Below, piece by piece: positions 7,613 through 12,888 of a stretch of DNA of 13,284 bases. Below the pieces are notes generated by a model. The model made no database searches. It was not told the DNA's origin and saw only the letters and a list, made by a program, of their open reading frames with translations. Positions within the stretch are counted from its first letter, which is position 1. Every line of letters begins with the position of its first letter. The stretch lies in assembly GCA_021848765.1 (NCBI GenBank), contig JAJZTU010000065.1, positions 1 to 13,284 on the forward strand, written 5' to 3'. This DNA comes from Bacillota bacterium (GTDB lineage: Bacteria > Bacillota > GCA-003054495 > Carboxydocellales > JAJZTU01). The position numbers were made by a program, and so were the translations under genes.

Positions 7613-7795
7613 ATGAAATTCACTGTTATCGCACTGGCCGTAATCATTACCGTCGGCATATTTGTCTATACCCTAAGCTTTGCCCGGTGGCTTATCCAAC
7701 GCAAAAACTACCGGGGAGGCATCGGAGTATTCCTCTTGGGAGTGGCTGCAGTCGTAGTACCTATGTATACTTTGTTTTTCGGAGGAAAGAAATAA
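7613..7795 (+). CDS. Small two-helix membrane protein, probable germinant receptor D-type subunit
   Basis: 60 residues with two hydrophobic helices (about 3-25 and 40-56) separated by a basic loop, SFARWLIQRKNYRGG. ATG 7613 has AAAGGAG eight bases upstream; the earlier in-frame GTG 7589 sits too close to its GGGGGAGG. The gene lies 50 bases after gerAC on the same strand and before a hairpin, so it is likely the last gene of the receptor operon. Several Bacillus receptor operons carry D genes for two-helix proteins of about 55-80 residues (for example GerKD and GerUD) that modulate germination. Size, topology and position fit, but I see no direct sequence motif to prove homology. It could be an unrelated small membrane protein. 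Confidence 0.72.
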   Translation: MKFTVIALAVIITVGIFVYTLSFARWLIQRKNYRGGIGVFLLGVAAVVVPMYTLFFGGKK

Positions 7796-7821
7796 ATGTC
7801 TCCAGACCATACTCTTCACCG

Positions 7822-7856
7822 GGACAGCTCCGGCTAGTTTCTCTCCGGGGCTGTCC
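7822..7856. terminator. Hairpin between convergent genes, terminator candidate
   Basis: GGACAGCTCCGG (7822-7833) pairs with CCGGGGCTGTCC (7845-7856), 12 pairs with one G-U on the plus-strand transcript, around an 11-base loop. It lies between the ends of the germination operon and the convergent iron-sulfur gene. There is no clear T-tract on either side, so it could be a bidirectional stop or a 3' stabilising structure. Confidence 0.55.
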
Positions 7857-7859
7857 TGC

Positions 7860-8945
7860 TTAGGGAAGCTTCCCTTTTTCCTGCTTAATAGCAGCCTGCA
7901 GTTCTCTCAAATTAGCCTTGGGCACAATTAGTTCCTCCCGTTGCACCATAGCTAAGGCCCCGGTGGGACATTTATGTGTACACACCCCACACCCGATACA
8001 CCTGCTCCCATCTACCGCCGCTACACCGTCTACCACAGCTAAAGCCTGTACCTGGCACCGGTCAATACAAACCTTACACCCCGCGCAATCCTCACTCTTT
8101 ACTTGCAAAATAAAATTGGAATGGGCTACACTCCAGGGAAACTTCATTTTAGTAATCCCAGCCAGCATCCCACAGCAGCAGCCGCAGCAGTTGCAGATGA
8201 AATCCACCGACTTCTGGACGTTGCCGGTAATATGGACAAGCCCCTCTTCCTCTGCCCTGTCCAAAACCCGGAAAACCTCCTCGGGAGTAGCTTCCCTGGC
8301 AAATCCCCTGGCTACACAAAACATAGCAAAAGGCCCAAACAGCATACACATGTCCTCTGCCGGCGCCCCGCAGCCATGGCCCAGCAGCCTGGCCTTATGG
8401 CGGCAGCTGCAGGTAGTCAGGGCCAGGTAATTAGCTTCCTGCACAAAATGGGATACCTGCTCATAAGGAAATACCTCCACCCCAAAAGGGATCTGCTTTT
8501 CTACCATAATAACCCGGCTGTAGGGTGTGGGCGACTCGGCCATTTCCTTACCCCAGCCATCATAGTAGTACTGCTCAAAGAGCTTTGCCAACTCCATGGT
8601 CAGGGCAGTGGTTTCACCCTTCATGAACTGGAGTTCAAAAATCCCCGGCACTACCGGAATCAGCGCAAAATACTTCTCCCCCTTGCGTTCCCCGCTGTAA
8701 ATCAAACCCTTGCCGGCCATACCCTCCAGAAGGGCCTCCACCCTGGCCCGGTCACCAAAGTCACCGGAGGCAAAAAAATCAGCCCGTACCGGCAGTTCGG
8801 GGAAACTGGCTGCCATAACAGCCTCTTCCCCGGTAAACAGGGTTTCCAGGATACTATAGGCAAGCGCAGATTCCGGTGCGCCAATGGCAAATCTGTGCAG
8901 TCTCCGGCGCAGGGCCTCATAAACCGCCTTCTTCCGATTACTCAT
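7860..8945 (-). CDS. Cys-rich iron-sulfur protein with two [4Fe-4S] ferredoxin motifs
   Basis: 361 residues. The N-terminal region (about 1-110) looks helical and winged-helix-like. A central domain has TTCSCRHKARLLGHGC (Cys179, 181, 192) and Cys200, then the dense cluster CNCCGCCCG (251-259). The C-terminus carries two ferredoxin motifs: Cys287-x2-Cys290-x2-Cys293-x3-Cys297 and Cys316-x2-Cys319-x2-Cys322-x3-CysPro327. The first lacks the usual Pro after the fourth Cys (Gln). Proteins of this layout occur in strict anaerobes next to redox enzymes; their reaction is not established, and I assign only electron transfer or redox sensing. The ATG start has AAAGGTGG upstream. It is transcribed convergently to the germination operon and appears to be a single gene. 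Confidence 0.85.
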   Translation of the reverse strand: MSNRKKAVYEALRRRLHRFAIGAPESALAYSILETLFTGEEAVMAASFPELPVRADFFASGDFGDRARVEALLEGMAGKGLIYSGERKGEKYFALIPVVPGIFELQFMKGETTALTMELAKLFEQYYYDGWGKEMAESPTPYSRVIMVEKQIPFGVEVFPYEQVSHFVQEANYLALTTCSCRHKARLLGHGCGAPAEDMCMLFGPFAMFCVARGFAREATPEEVFRVLDRAEEEGLVHITGNVQKSVDFICNCCGCCCGMLAGITKMKFPWSVAHSNFILQVKSEDCAGCKVCIDRCQVQALAVVDGVAAVDGSRCIGCGVCTHKCPTGALAMVQREELIVPKANLRELQAAIKQEKGKLP

Positions 8946-9024
8946 GTTAACCCCACCTTTAATAAACTTTTACCCATTCGTTTCGCCAAAGGATTTTGAA
9001 ATCCTGCAATTGGGAAAAAAGGAC

Positions 9025-9064
9025 AAAAAAAATCAACCAGGCCAAAAAATCCAACCTGGTGATT
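9025..9064 (-). terminator. Rho-independent terminator after the small minus-strand gene
   Basis: On the minus strand AATCACCAGG (from 9064) pairs with CCTGGTTGAT (ending 9032) with one bulged base, and eight T residues follow (9032-9025). It lies about 30 bases after the stop of the 9095-9313 gene and before the iron-sulfur gene, separating the two transcripts. Confidence 0.78.
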
Positions 9065-9094
9065 ATTCATTCGTCCTCTTCCAACATCCCAATC

Positions 9095-9313
9095 CTAACC
9101 TACTTCGTCAGCAACAAGACTCAGGCTGTCCTGAGCCAACTTGCCTCCGGCCACATCCCTGCCGTCTTCTTCTACTGCTACAATCTTCACGTTCTCCCCG
9201 TCTAAAACCAGTGTTACCTTGTGACCGCTAAGCATCAGGACTGCCTTGGCTACACTTTCCGGAATATTGGCCCGCTTATCAACGGTAATCCATTTTCCAC
9301 GAATTGCTTCCAC
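9095..9313 (-). CDS. Small conserved-looking protein of unknown function
   Basis: About 72 residues. No ATG is available; GTG 9313 is preferred because GGGGGTGAG lies just upstream on the minus strand, the pattern of a full Shine-Dalgarno site. The protein then starts (M/V)EAIRGKWITVDKRANIPESV. It alternates short strands and charged turns (HKVTLVLDGENVKIVAVEEDG), with no signal peptide, membrane helix or cysteine. The opening resembles a small beta fold of the kind seen in swapped-hairpin DNA-binding antitoxins, but I cannot assign it, and there is no partner toxin beside it. It has its own terminator. Upstream lie about 200 bases before the IS end, in which I recognise no strong promoter. 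Confidence 0.6.
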   Translation of the reverse strand: MEAIRGKWITVDKRANIPESVAKAVLMLSGHKVTLVLDGENVKIVAVEEDGRDVAGGKLAQDSLSLVADEVG

Positions 9314-9511
9314 ACTCTCACCCCCTGTGCTGCAAATCACTCTCGCTGATCAACCGGGCACCCTGGAATTAGTATCTTCTTTCCAAGAACAAACTATGAA
9401 TTGGTAACCGGGGTATTACAAGCCGGTAACTTCTGTATGTGAGATAATATTCTTCCAAACCTGGCAGAATCCTTCCCATTTTTTAACAAAATATTTCGAC
9501 CTATTCTGACG

Positions 9512-9720
9512 ATGAACCTCCCCCGCTTTCGCTTCGCTTAGAAGCGGGGGTTTCAGGGATAAACCTCTGACCAATCCCAACGGCCATCCGTTAGGACAGC
9601 CTCACCTGCGAAGGGTGTGGGGCTTGGTTTTCGGCGCTCCCGACAACTGGGCGGGAATCTCACCCGTCCGGCCCGGTCCAAGGCATCTACTACATTTCCG
9701 CTAAGCAGCGGGCCGTAGAT
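9512..9720 (-). ncRNA. Predicted omega-RNA (TnpB guide RNA) at IS right end
   Basis: In IS200/IS605 elements the RNA that guides TnpB comes from the 3' end of tnpB and the right end. Here about 190 non-coding bases lie between the tnpB stop and the right end on the same strand, GC-rich with several potential stems, ending in the right-end hairpin. The 5' limit is a guess. The guide would be the bases just past the element, beginning CGTCAGAATAGGTCG on the minus strand (from 9511). The position is standard for the family; the exact fold was not computed. Confidence 0.5.
9520..9550 (-). repeat. Right-end subterminal hairpin of the IS
   Basis: On the minus strand CCCCCGCTT (9550-9542) pairs perfectly with AAGCGGGGG (9528-9520). 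The 13-base loop also contains sequence (AAGCGAAGCG) that could pair with the left arm in a register-shifted fold. Such foot hairpins are bound by TnpA at the right end. Confidence 0.8.
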
Positions 9721-10900
9721 ACGTGATTTTCTTCACCGGGATTCCCAAATCCCGAATCTCGCCATACAATCCTTTGGCCAAGATGTTTTTGGCTCCATGC
9801 ACATCCCGATGCTCCTTATAACCACAATAGCACCGGTACACCCTGCCGGACACCTTCTTTTTCCGGCCACAGATGGGACACATCTGCGAAGTATACGATT
9901 CGTCGGTCTTCCGAATCCCAATCCCTTCGACTTTCAATTTATACTCCAAATACGCATACAACTTCCCGAACTGCCATTGGGAATTCCGCTGGTTTTGCTT
10001 TCTGCCCCGCCCTTTCTCCTTGTTTTTCTTTTTCTTGGCCGATGTGTTCCTTTGGACTCCTTCCACATCACCTGCAATGACTTCTTTGACCCGGTTTTGC
10101 ACCGCCCACCGGACGAATTGACGACTGGCCTTATGGAGGATGTCCTTCTGCTGTTCCTCCGCTTTGCCGCCGATTTCCCGGATGGCCCGGGTGTACTTCT
10201 TCCATTTCCGGCTACCTTTTTTGCACCGGCTCCGTTTTTTGTACAGCTCCTTGAATTTCTTGTTCCGAAGCCGTTTAATGGAACGCAGTTTCCTTCCGGT
10301 AATGATCAGGGCTTCCCCTTCATCTGTCACCGCTGCGATGGAATGGATCTCTCCCATGTCGATGGCTGCTACTCTATTCCCGGGGGCTGCTTTTTCCGTT
10401 TGCCCGTCCTCATAGGCAATGGCCAGCATCAGTTTCCGATCCCAGATCAGTTCGATTTCTTTGACCTCACCTTCTGGCAACTCCTTGACCCAGACAGTAA
10501 TCGGCTTTTGCCGTTTTCCTTCCCGGATGCCCATGGAAAGTTCGATTTTCCCATTTGGATAAATGTGGATTCCATCCTTGGCCCATTTGGTTGGGTAGTT
10601 TTTCTTCTCCCACCAGGGATACCGTACGTCATAGCCTTTGTCTCTGGCTTGCTTAGCGTTGTCTCTGGCCCAAAGATACTTGTGACACACAGCCTGGATG
10701 CTTTGGCTATGGAGAGGATATTGCCCTTTAGTGGCCTTTTGCAGTTCAGTTTTTCCGATCCAACGCCCACTCTTTTGATGGTACTCTTTAGCGATTTTCA
10801 GACAATCATTCCATACAAGGGCTGACTGCCGGTTGCATTCAAAGAGCCGGTCCAAATCAGATAATCTGGCGTAGAAAGCCGTTTTCTTGACACGAATCAT
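9701..10900 (-). CDS. tnpB: TnpB, RNA-guided nuclease of IS200/IS605 element (OrfB)
   Basis: 399 residues, the usual TnpB length. The RuvC-like core begins with AAIDMGEIHSIA (Asp181). The second motif reads VIAGDVEGV (274-282), with Gly277 where classical TnpB has the catalytic Glu. The last motif is HRDVHGAKNI (Asp366), and a zinc ribbon sits before it (Cys341, Cys344, Cys357, Cys359). DESYTSQMCP (333-342) holds Glu334, which may take the place of the missing Glu, as in TnpB groups with a rearranged site. TnpB uses a guide RNA from the element's right end to cut DNA next to the target hexamer and helps keep the element. ATG overlaps the tnpA stop as ATGA, with GGGAGGTG upstream, so translation is coupled to tnpA. 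Confidence 0.93.
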   Translation of the reverse strand: MIRVKKTAFYARLSDLDRLFECNRQSALVWNDCLKIAKEYHQKSGRWIGKTELQKATKGQYPLHSQSIQAVCHKYLWARDNAKQARDKGYDVRYPWWEKKNYPTKWAKDGIHIYPNGKIELSMGIREGKRQKPITVWVKELPEGEVKEIELIWDRKLMLAIAYEDGQTEKAAPGNRVAAIDMGEIHSIAAVTDEGEALIITGRKLRSIKRLRNKKFKELYKKRSRCKKGSRKWKKYTRAIREIGGKAEEQQKDILHKASRQFVRWAVQNRVKEVIAGDVEGVQRNTSAKKKKNKEKGRGRKQNQRNSQWQFGKLYAYLEYKLKVEGIGIRKTDESYTSQMCPICGRKKKVSGRVYRCYCGYKEHRDVHGAKNILAKGLYGEIRDLGIPVKKITYLRPAA

Positions 10901-11319
10901 TTCTTTTTCACCTCCCTTTCTTTCTCTCCTTGGCTTTCGATATATCTCTTAATGACTTCCAGGGGTGCCCCTTCGGTGGTCAAAAGGCAATAGCTTTGTG
11001 ACCAGAAATATTCCTTCCAAAGCTTTTTTTTGATTTGAGGAAATTCTTTCTTCACCAAGCGGGAAGATGCACTCTTGAAGGCATTGAGATATTTCGAGAT
11101 TTCCGTATTTGGATGTGCAGAAAACAGAATGTGAGTGTGATCCTGATCGTGGTTGAACTCCATGAACGTGATGTGATAGTTTTTGCCGATATATTCTCCG
11201 ATCTCGCGAATCCTTCCGGCTATCATATCGTCAATCACTTTTCTACGATATTTCACGACCAAGATCAGGTGATAAGTAAGCCTGAATACTGAATGGTTAT
11301 TCGAATCTAGTTTATACAT
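10897..11319 (-). CDS. tnpA: TnpA, IS200/IS605 HUH single-strand transposase
   Basis: 140 residues, the normal Y1 transposase size. It has the HUH pair in DHTHILF (His61, His63) and the catalytic tyrosine in IKRYIESQ (Tyr126), with the typical opening HSVFRLTYHLILVVKYRRKV. The enzyme cuts and joins single DNA strands at the two end hairpins, with Tyr126 forming the 5'-phosphotyrosine link and the histidines binding the metal. ATG 11319 follows AAAGGAC by about seven bases. All key residues are present, so it is probably active. Its product and TnpB overlap by four bases. Confidence 0.95.
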   Translation of the reverse strand: MYKLDSNNHSVFRLTYHLILVVKYRRKVIDDMIAGRIREIGEYIGKNYHITFMEFNHDQDHTHILFSAHPNTEISKYLNAFKSASSRLVKKEFPQIKKKLWKEYFWSQSYCLLTTEGAPLEVIKRYIESQGEKEREVKKK

Positions 11320-11401
11320 AGAATCAGTCCTTTTCCGATTACGACTATTCTATCATACCCAATCCAACTGCCAATTTCAAGCAAAAAGCGGCGATTCATC
11401 C

Positions 11402-11420
11402 CCCGCCTATAGAGGACGGG
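11402..11420 (-). repeat. Left-end hairpin of the IS with extrahelical T
   Basis: On the minus strand CCCG, a bulged T (11416) and CC pair with GG and CGGG around the loop TCTATA. A bulged T in the left-end hairpin is the feature recognised by IS608 TnpA. The 19 bases between the predicted cut after TTTAAC and the hairpin foot match the IS608 left end. Confidence 0.8.
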
Positions 11421-11463
11421 AGAATTCTCGCCGATTCTTGTTAAATCACAATTCCCGCCCAAA

Positions 11464-11799
11464 CTAACTCCTTTTGAGCTTAATCCCCCTGCTGTTGAGT
11501 TCAGCCACTATCGCAGGGAAGAAAACATGTCCACTCCAGAGAGGAGTATCATCCAGTGCCACCAAAGGCAGCGGAGTTGCCGGCTTTTGCAATACTGCCT
11601 GTACCCTGGGGAAAGGGCTTAGGTCATCCTCGTCAATATCAACATATCTGGCTTCCACCTGATGGCCGTAATAATACTTGAGTTCCCGCCCTAAACTGTA
11701 CGTAATCTCTTCCAGAGATTGCGGAGGGCCTCAGCCTACGCTCAGGCAAGCATCCTGGTTTCTGGACCCAAAGACATTTAATACGACTTTTTCGCTCAT
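11464..11799 (-). CDS. Probable selenoprotein, thioredoxin-like fold (in-frame TGA = Sec23)
   Basis: Reading from ATG 11799 gives MSEKVVLNVFGSRNQDACLS up to residue 20, then V21 G22, a TGA at codon 23 (11733-11731), and 88 more residues in the same frame to TAG. The total is 111 residues. The protein looks like a small thioredoxin fold: beta strand VVLNVFG, Cys18-LSVG-Sec23-GPP, helix SLEEITYSLGREL (28-40), strand ARYVDID (50-56), and the cis-Pro-like strand PLPLVALDD (76-84). UGPP mimics the CGPC active site, and the overall plan resembles the YuzD family of small thiol oxidoreductases. The start overlaps the methyltransferase stop (ATGA), with AAAGGGGTG upstream, so the reading frame is genuinely initiated here. 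A SECIS-like hairpin follows the TGA. The rival view is a pseudogene with a nonsense mutation; the intact downstream frame and the hairpin argue against it. Confidence 0.78.
11701..11733 (-). promoter_or_regulatory. Candidate bacterial SECIS element after in-frame TGA
   Basis: On the minus strand, after TGA (11733-11731), AATCTCT (11720-11714) and AGAGATT (11710-11704) form a perfect 7-bp stem around the tri-loop GGA (11713-11711). Two more pairs (CG/CG) lie below one mismatch. The apical loop begins 17 bases after the TGA and starts with G. Known bacterial SECIS hairpins have a loop 16-37 bases from UGA with G in its first or second place, so this fits all the rules I remember. Confidence 0.75.
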
Positions 11800-12398
11800 T
11801 TTGAACACCCCTTTGTCGATTGTTGTTGTGCAATAACCCCATAGTGGGCCTCCCCAAGGTCCAAAACCTCCAGAGTTGCAAACCCACAAGCCGCTAACAG
11901 GCCGGATGTCTCCTCCATGCTCAGGCGCTCCTGCTCAGGTGGACCCATCTCCATGGGCTCCTTCTTCCACTCTACCACCACAACTTTACCCTGGCTGCGC
12001 AGTATCCGGTCAATTTCCCGGAAAAAAACCTGAGGTTCTTCCAATTCGTGGAGCACAGCAGACATGAAAACCAGGTCTACTCTTTGTCCTTCCAGGGGAA
12101 GCCCGTTTTCCCGGGAGAGGAGAAACCTTACATTGTCCGGAGCACCGTGTTCCTGTTCCCAGCGTCTCCGGGCCTCTTTGACCATTTCCTCCGAGATATC
12201 CACACCCAGAACCAGTCCTTCCATCCCCACAGCCCCAGCCAGAGGAAAAGTAAAATACCCGGTCCCACAGCCGATATCTGCTACCACACTGCCGGGGTTA
12301 ATTCCCAGCTTGTTAACAGTGGCCTCCGGAGGCAGCAGTTTTCTCCGAGCCGGGCTGTCCAGTTTCGCCATTTGTCCAGGGTTAAACTTATGCCCCAT
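11796..12398 (-). CDS. Class I SAM-dependent methyltransferase
   Basis: 200 residues. The SAM-binding motif I is VVADIGCGTGYF (38-49), followed by the acidic residue of motif II in GVDIS (65-69) and a later motif in VDLVFMSAVLHEL (107-119). The opening HKFNPGQMAKLDSPARRKLL is typical of a clostridial methyltransferase group of unknown substrate related to UbiE-type enzymes. The start ATG has GGAGGA upstream, within the end of the preceding gene (11-base overlap). The stop overlaps the selenoprotein start as ATGA, so the two are translated together and may act on the same process. A small-molecule or metalloid substrate is possible but not shown. Confidence 0.88.
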   Translation of the reverse strand: MGHKFNPGQMAKLDSPARRKLLPPEATVNKLGINPGSVVADIGCGTGYFTFPLAGAVGMEGLVLGVDISEEMVKEARRRWEQEHGAPDNVRFLLSRENGLPLEGQRVDLVFMSAVLHELEEPQVFFREIDRILRSQGKVVVVEWKKEPMEMGPPEQERLSMEETSGLLAACGFATLEVLDLGEAHYGVIAQQQSTKGCSK

Positions 12399-12609
12399 CT
12401 TTGTCCTCCTCCAATTCGGCCAGTTTTTCTTCCAAGTCCTCCAGTTGGCGGATGAATTCCGGCTTTACAGAGTGGGCCGGCATCCGTCTCCTTAAGTCTG
12501 CCAATTGCTCCTTAATCCTGCTGCGTTCCTGCTGACGTGCAGAATCCCCTTGGTTAAGACGTGCAGAATCCTCTTGGTTAAATTGTAACGGTTGCCGCCT
12601 TTCAGCCAT
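12388..12609 (-). CDS. Small charged coiled-coil protein with PAHS motif
   Basis: 73 residues, very polar, with no membrane segment. The C-terminal half, LADLRRRMPAHSVKPEFIRQ (36-55) followed by LEDLEEKLAELEED, is helical with heptad-like Leu spacing. I recall similar short proteins with (P)AHSVPP and a Leu/Glu helix in Peptococcaceae and Moorella-type genomes beside methyltransferases or corrinoid genes; their function is unknown. The N-terminus contains a duplicated DSARLNQG-type segment coming from a 24-bp tandem repeat. ATG has AAAGGAG ten bases upstream. It overlaps the methyltransferase gene by 11 bases and lies 67 bases after the FmdB stop, as part of one operon. Confidence 0.78.
   Translation of the reverse strand: MAERRQPLQFNQEDSARLNQGDSARQQERSRIKEQLADLRRRMPAHSVKPEFIRQLEDLEEKLAELEEDKDGA
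12534..12581 (-). repeat. 24-bp tandem duplication in the PAHS gene
   Basis: Two adjacent 24-base units (12534-12557 and 12558-12581), both starting GACGTGCAGAATCC on the plus strand, differ at one base. They encode the duplicated NQEDSARL/NQGDSARQ segment in the disordered N-terminus. The duplication is in frame. Confidence 0.92.
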
Positions 12610-12646
12610 GAGCTTAACACTCCTTTACCGGCCTGTGTGTGCATTA

Positions 12647-12679
12647 GGGGAGCCACCGGCTCCCTGCTTAAAAGCCTCA
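12647..12679 (-). promoter_or_regulatory. Hairpin 3' of FmdB stop codon, SECIS-like or intercistronic stem
   Basis: On the minus strand GGGAGCC (12664-12658) pairs perfectly with GGCTCCC (12654-12648) around the tri-loop GGT (12657-12655), with a possible extra G-U pair. The loop starts 19 bases after the TGA stop (12679-12677) of the FmdB gene and begins with GG, as in SECIS elements. No T-tract follows, so a plain terminator is unlikely inside this operon. It may instead be an mRNA processing or stabilising stem. Confidence 0.5.
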
Positions 12680-12865
12680 GCCTCCGGACCCGCAGCTGGA
12701 AGCTTTGTCTTTGCTGCTGCTTACAAATCCCGCCAGGTAGCCCAGGAAACTCTGGCGGACCTCCCCTCCGCATTGGGGACAGGTAACTTTTTCTCTATCC
12801 TTGATGGCAACCATTACAGTAAACTTGTGCTTGCATTTGGTACAGATGAAATCGTAGGTTGGCAC
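12677..12865 (-). CDS. FmdB-family zinc ribbon protein, possibly with C-terminal Sec
   Basis: 62 residues to the TGA. The start GTG 12865 gives MPTYDFICTKCKHKF, the standard FmdB opening; the upstream TTG 12874 is too close to the AAAGGAG site. The zinc ribbon ligands are Cys8, Cys11, Cys29 and Cys32 (CPQCGG). The tail is SSCGSGG followed by TGA. FmdB tails often end in Gly/Ser/Cys-rich sequence, and if the TGA is read as Sec the protein would be SSCGSGG-Sec-Gly-Phe, 65 residues, ending at TAA 12668. A SECIS-like hairpin stands 19 bases after the TGA. FmdB was first linked to formamidase/amide regulation, but its molecular role is not known. It lies 23 bases after the corrinoid activator gene and probably belongs to its operon. 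Confidence 0.85.
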   Translation of the reverse strand: MPTYDFICTKCKHKFTVMVAIKDREKVTCPQCGGEVRQSFLGYLAGFVSSSKDKASSCGSGG

Positions 12866-12888
12866 TGTTATCAAATCTCCTTTCGTAA

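Larger units (their letters stand above)
9512..11439 (-). mobile_element. Complete IS200/IS605-family insertion sequence (tnpA + tnpB)
   Basis: The element of about 1.93 kb reads on the minus strand: left end near 11439, tnpA, tnpB, right end near 9512. At the left end TTTAAC (11445-11440), the known target hexamer of IS605, directly precedes a 19-base linker and a hairpin with a bulged T (11420-11402), the same geometry as in IS608. At the right end a subterminal hairpin (9550-9520) is followed by AGGTTCAT, taken as the end. These elements move as single strands and make no target duplication, so the right boundary is uncertain by a few bases. Both genes look intact. The left end lies 24 bases after the stop of the selenoprotein gene, so insertion spared that operon. 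Confidence 0.88.

Noticed and set aside
8103..8999. 298-residue plus-strand frame
   Set aside because: Antisense shadow of the iron-sulfur gene, no domain features, and the minus-strand protein has clear ferredoxin motifs.
9797..10825. 342-residue plus-strand frame
   Set aside because: Antisense shadow of tnpB; the tnpB frame carries the recognisable RuvC and zinc motifs.
11781..11798. Sec readthrough of the methyltransferase TGA
   Set aside because: The TGA is part of an ATGA start-stop overlap, only five further codons precede a stop, and I see no hairpin at SECIS distance.
11639..11887. 82-residue minus-strand frame across the selenoprotein start
   Set aside because: It is the alternative frame of the recoded gene and of the methyltransferase end; it has no ribosome site and a composition unlike a real protein.
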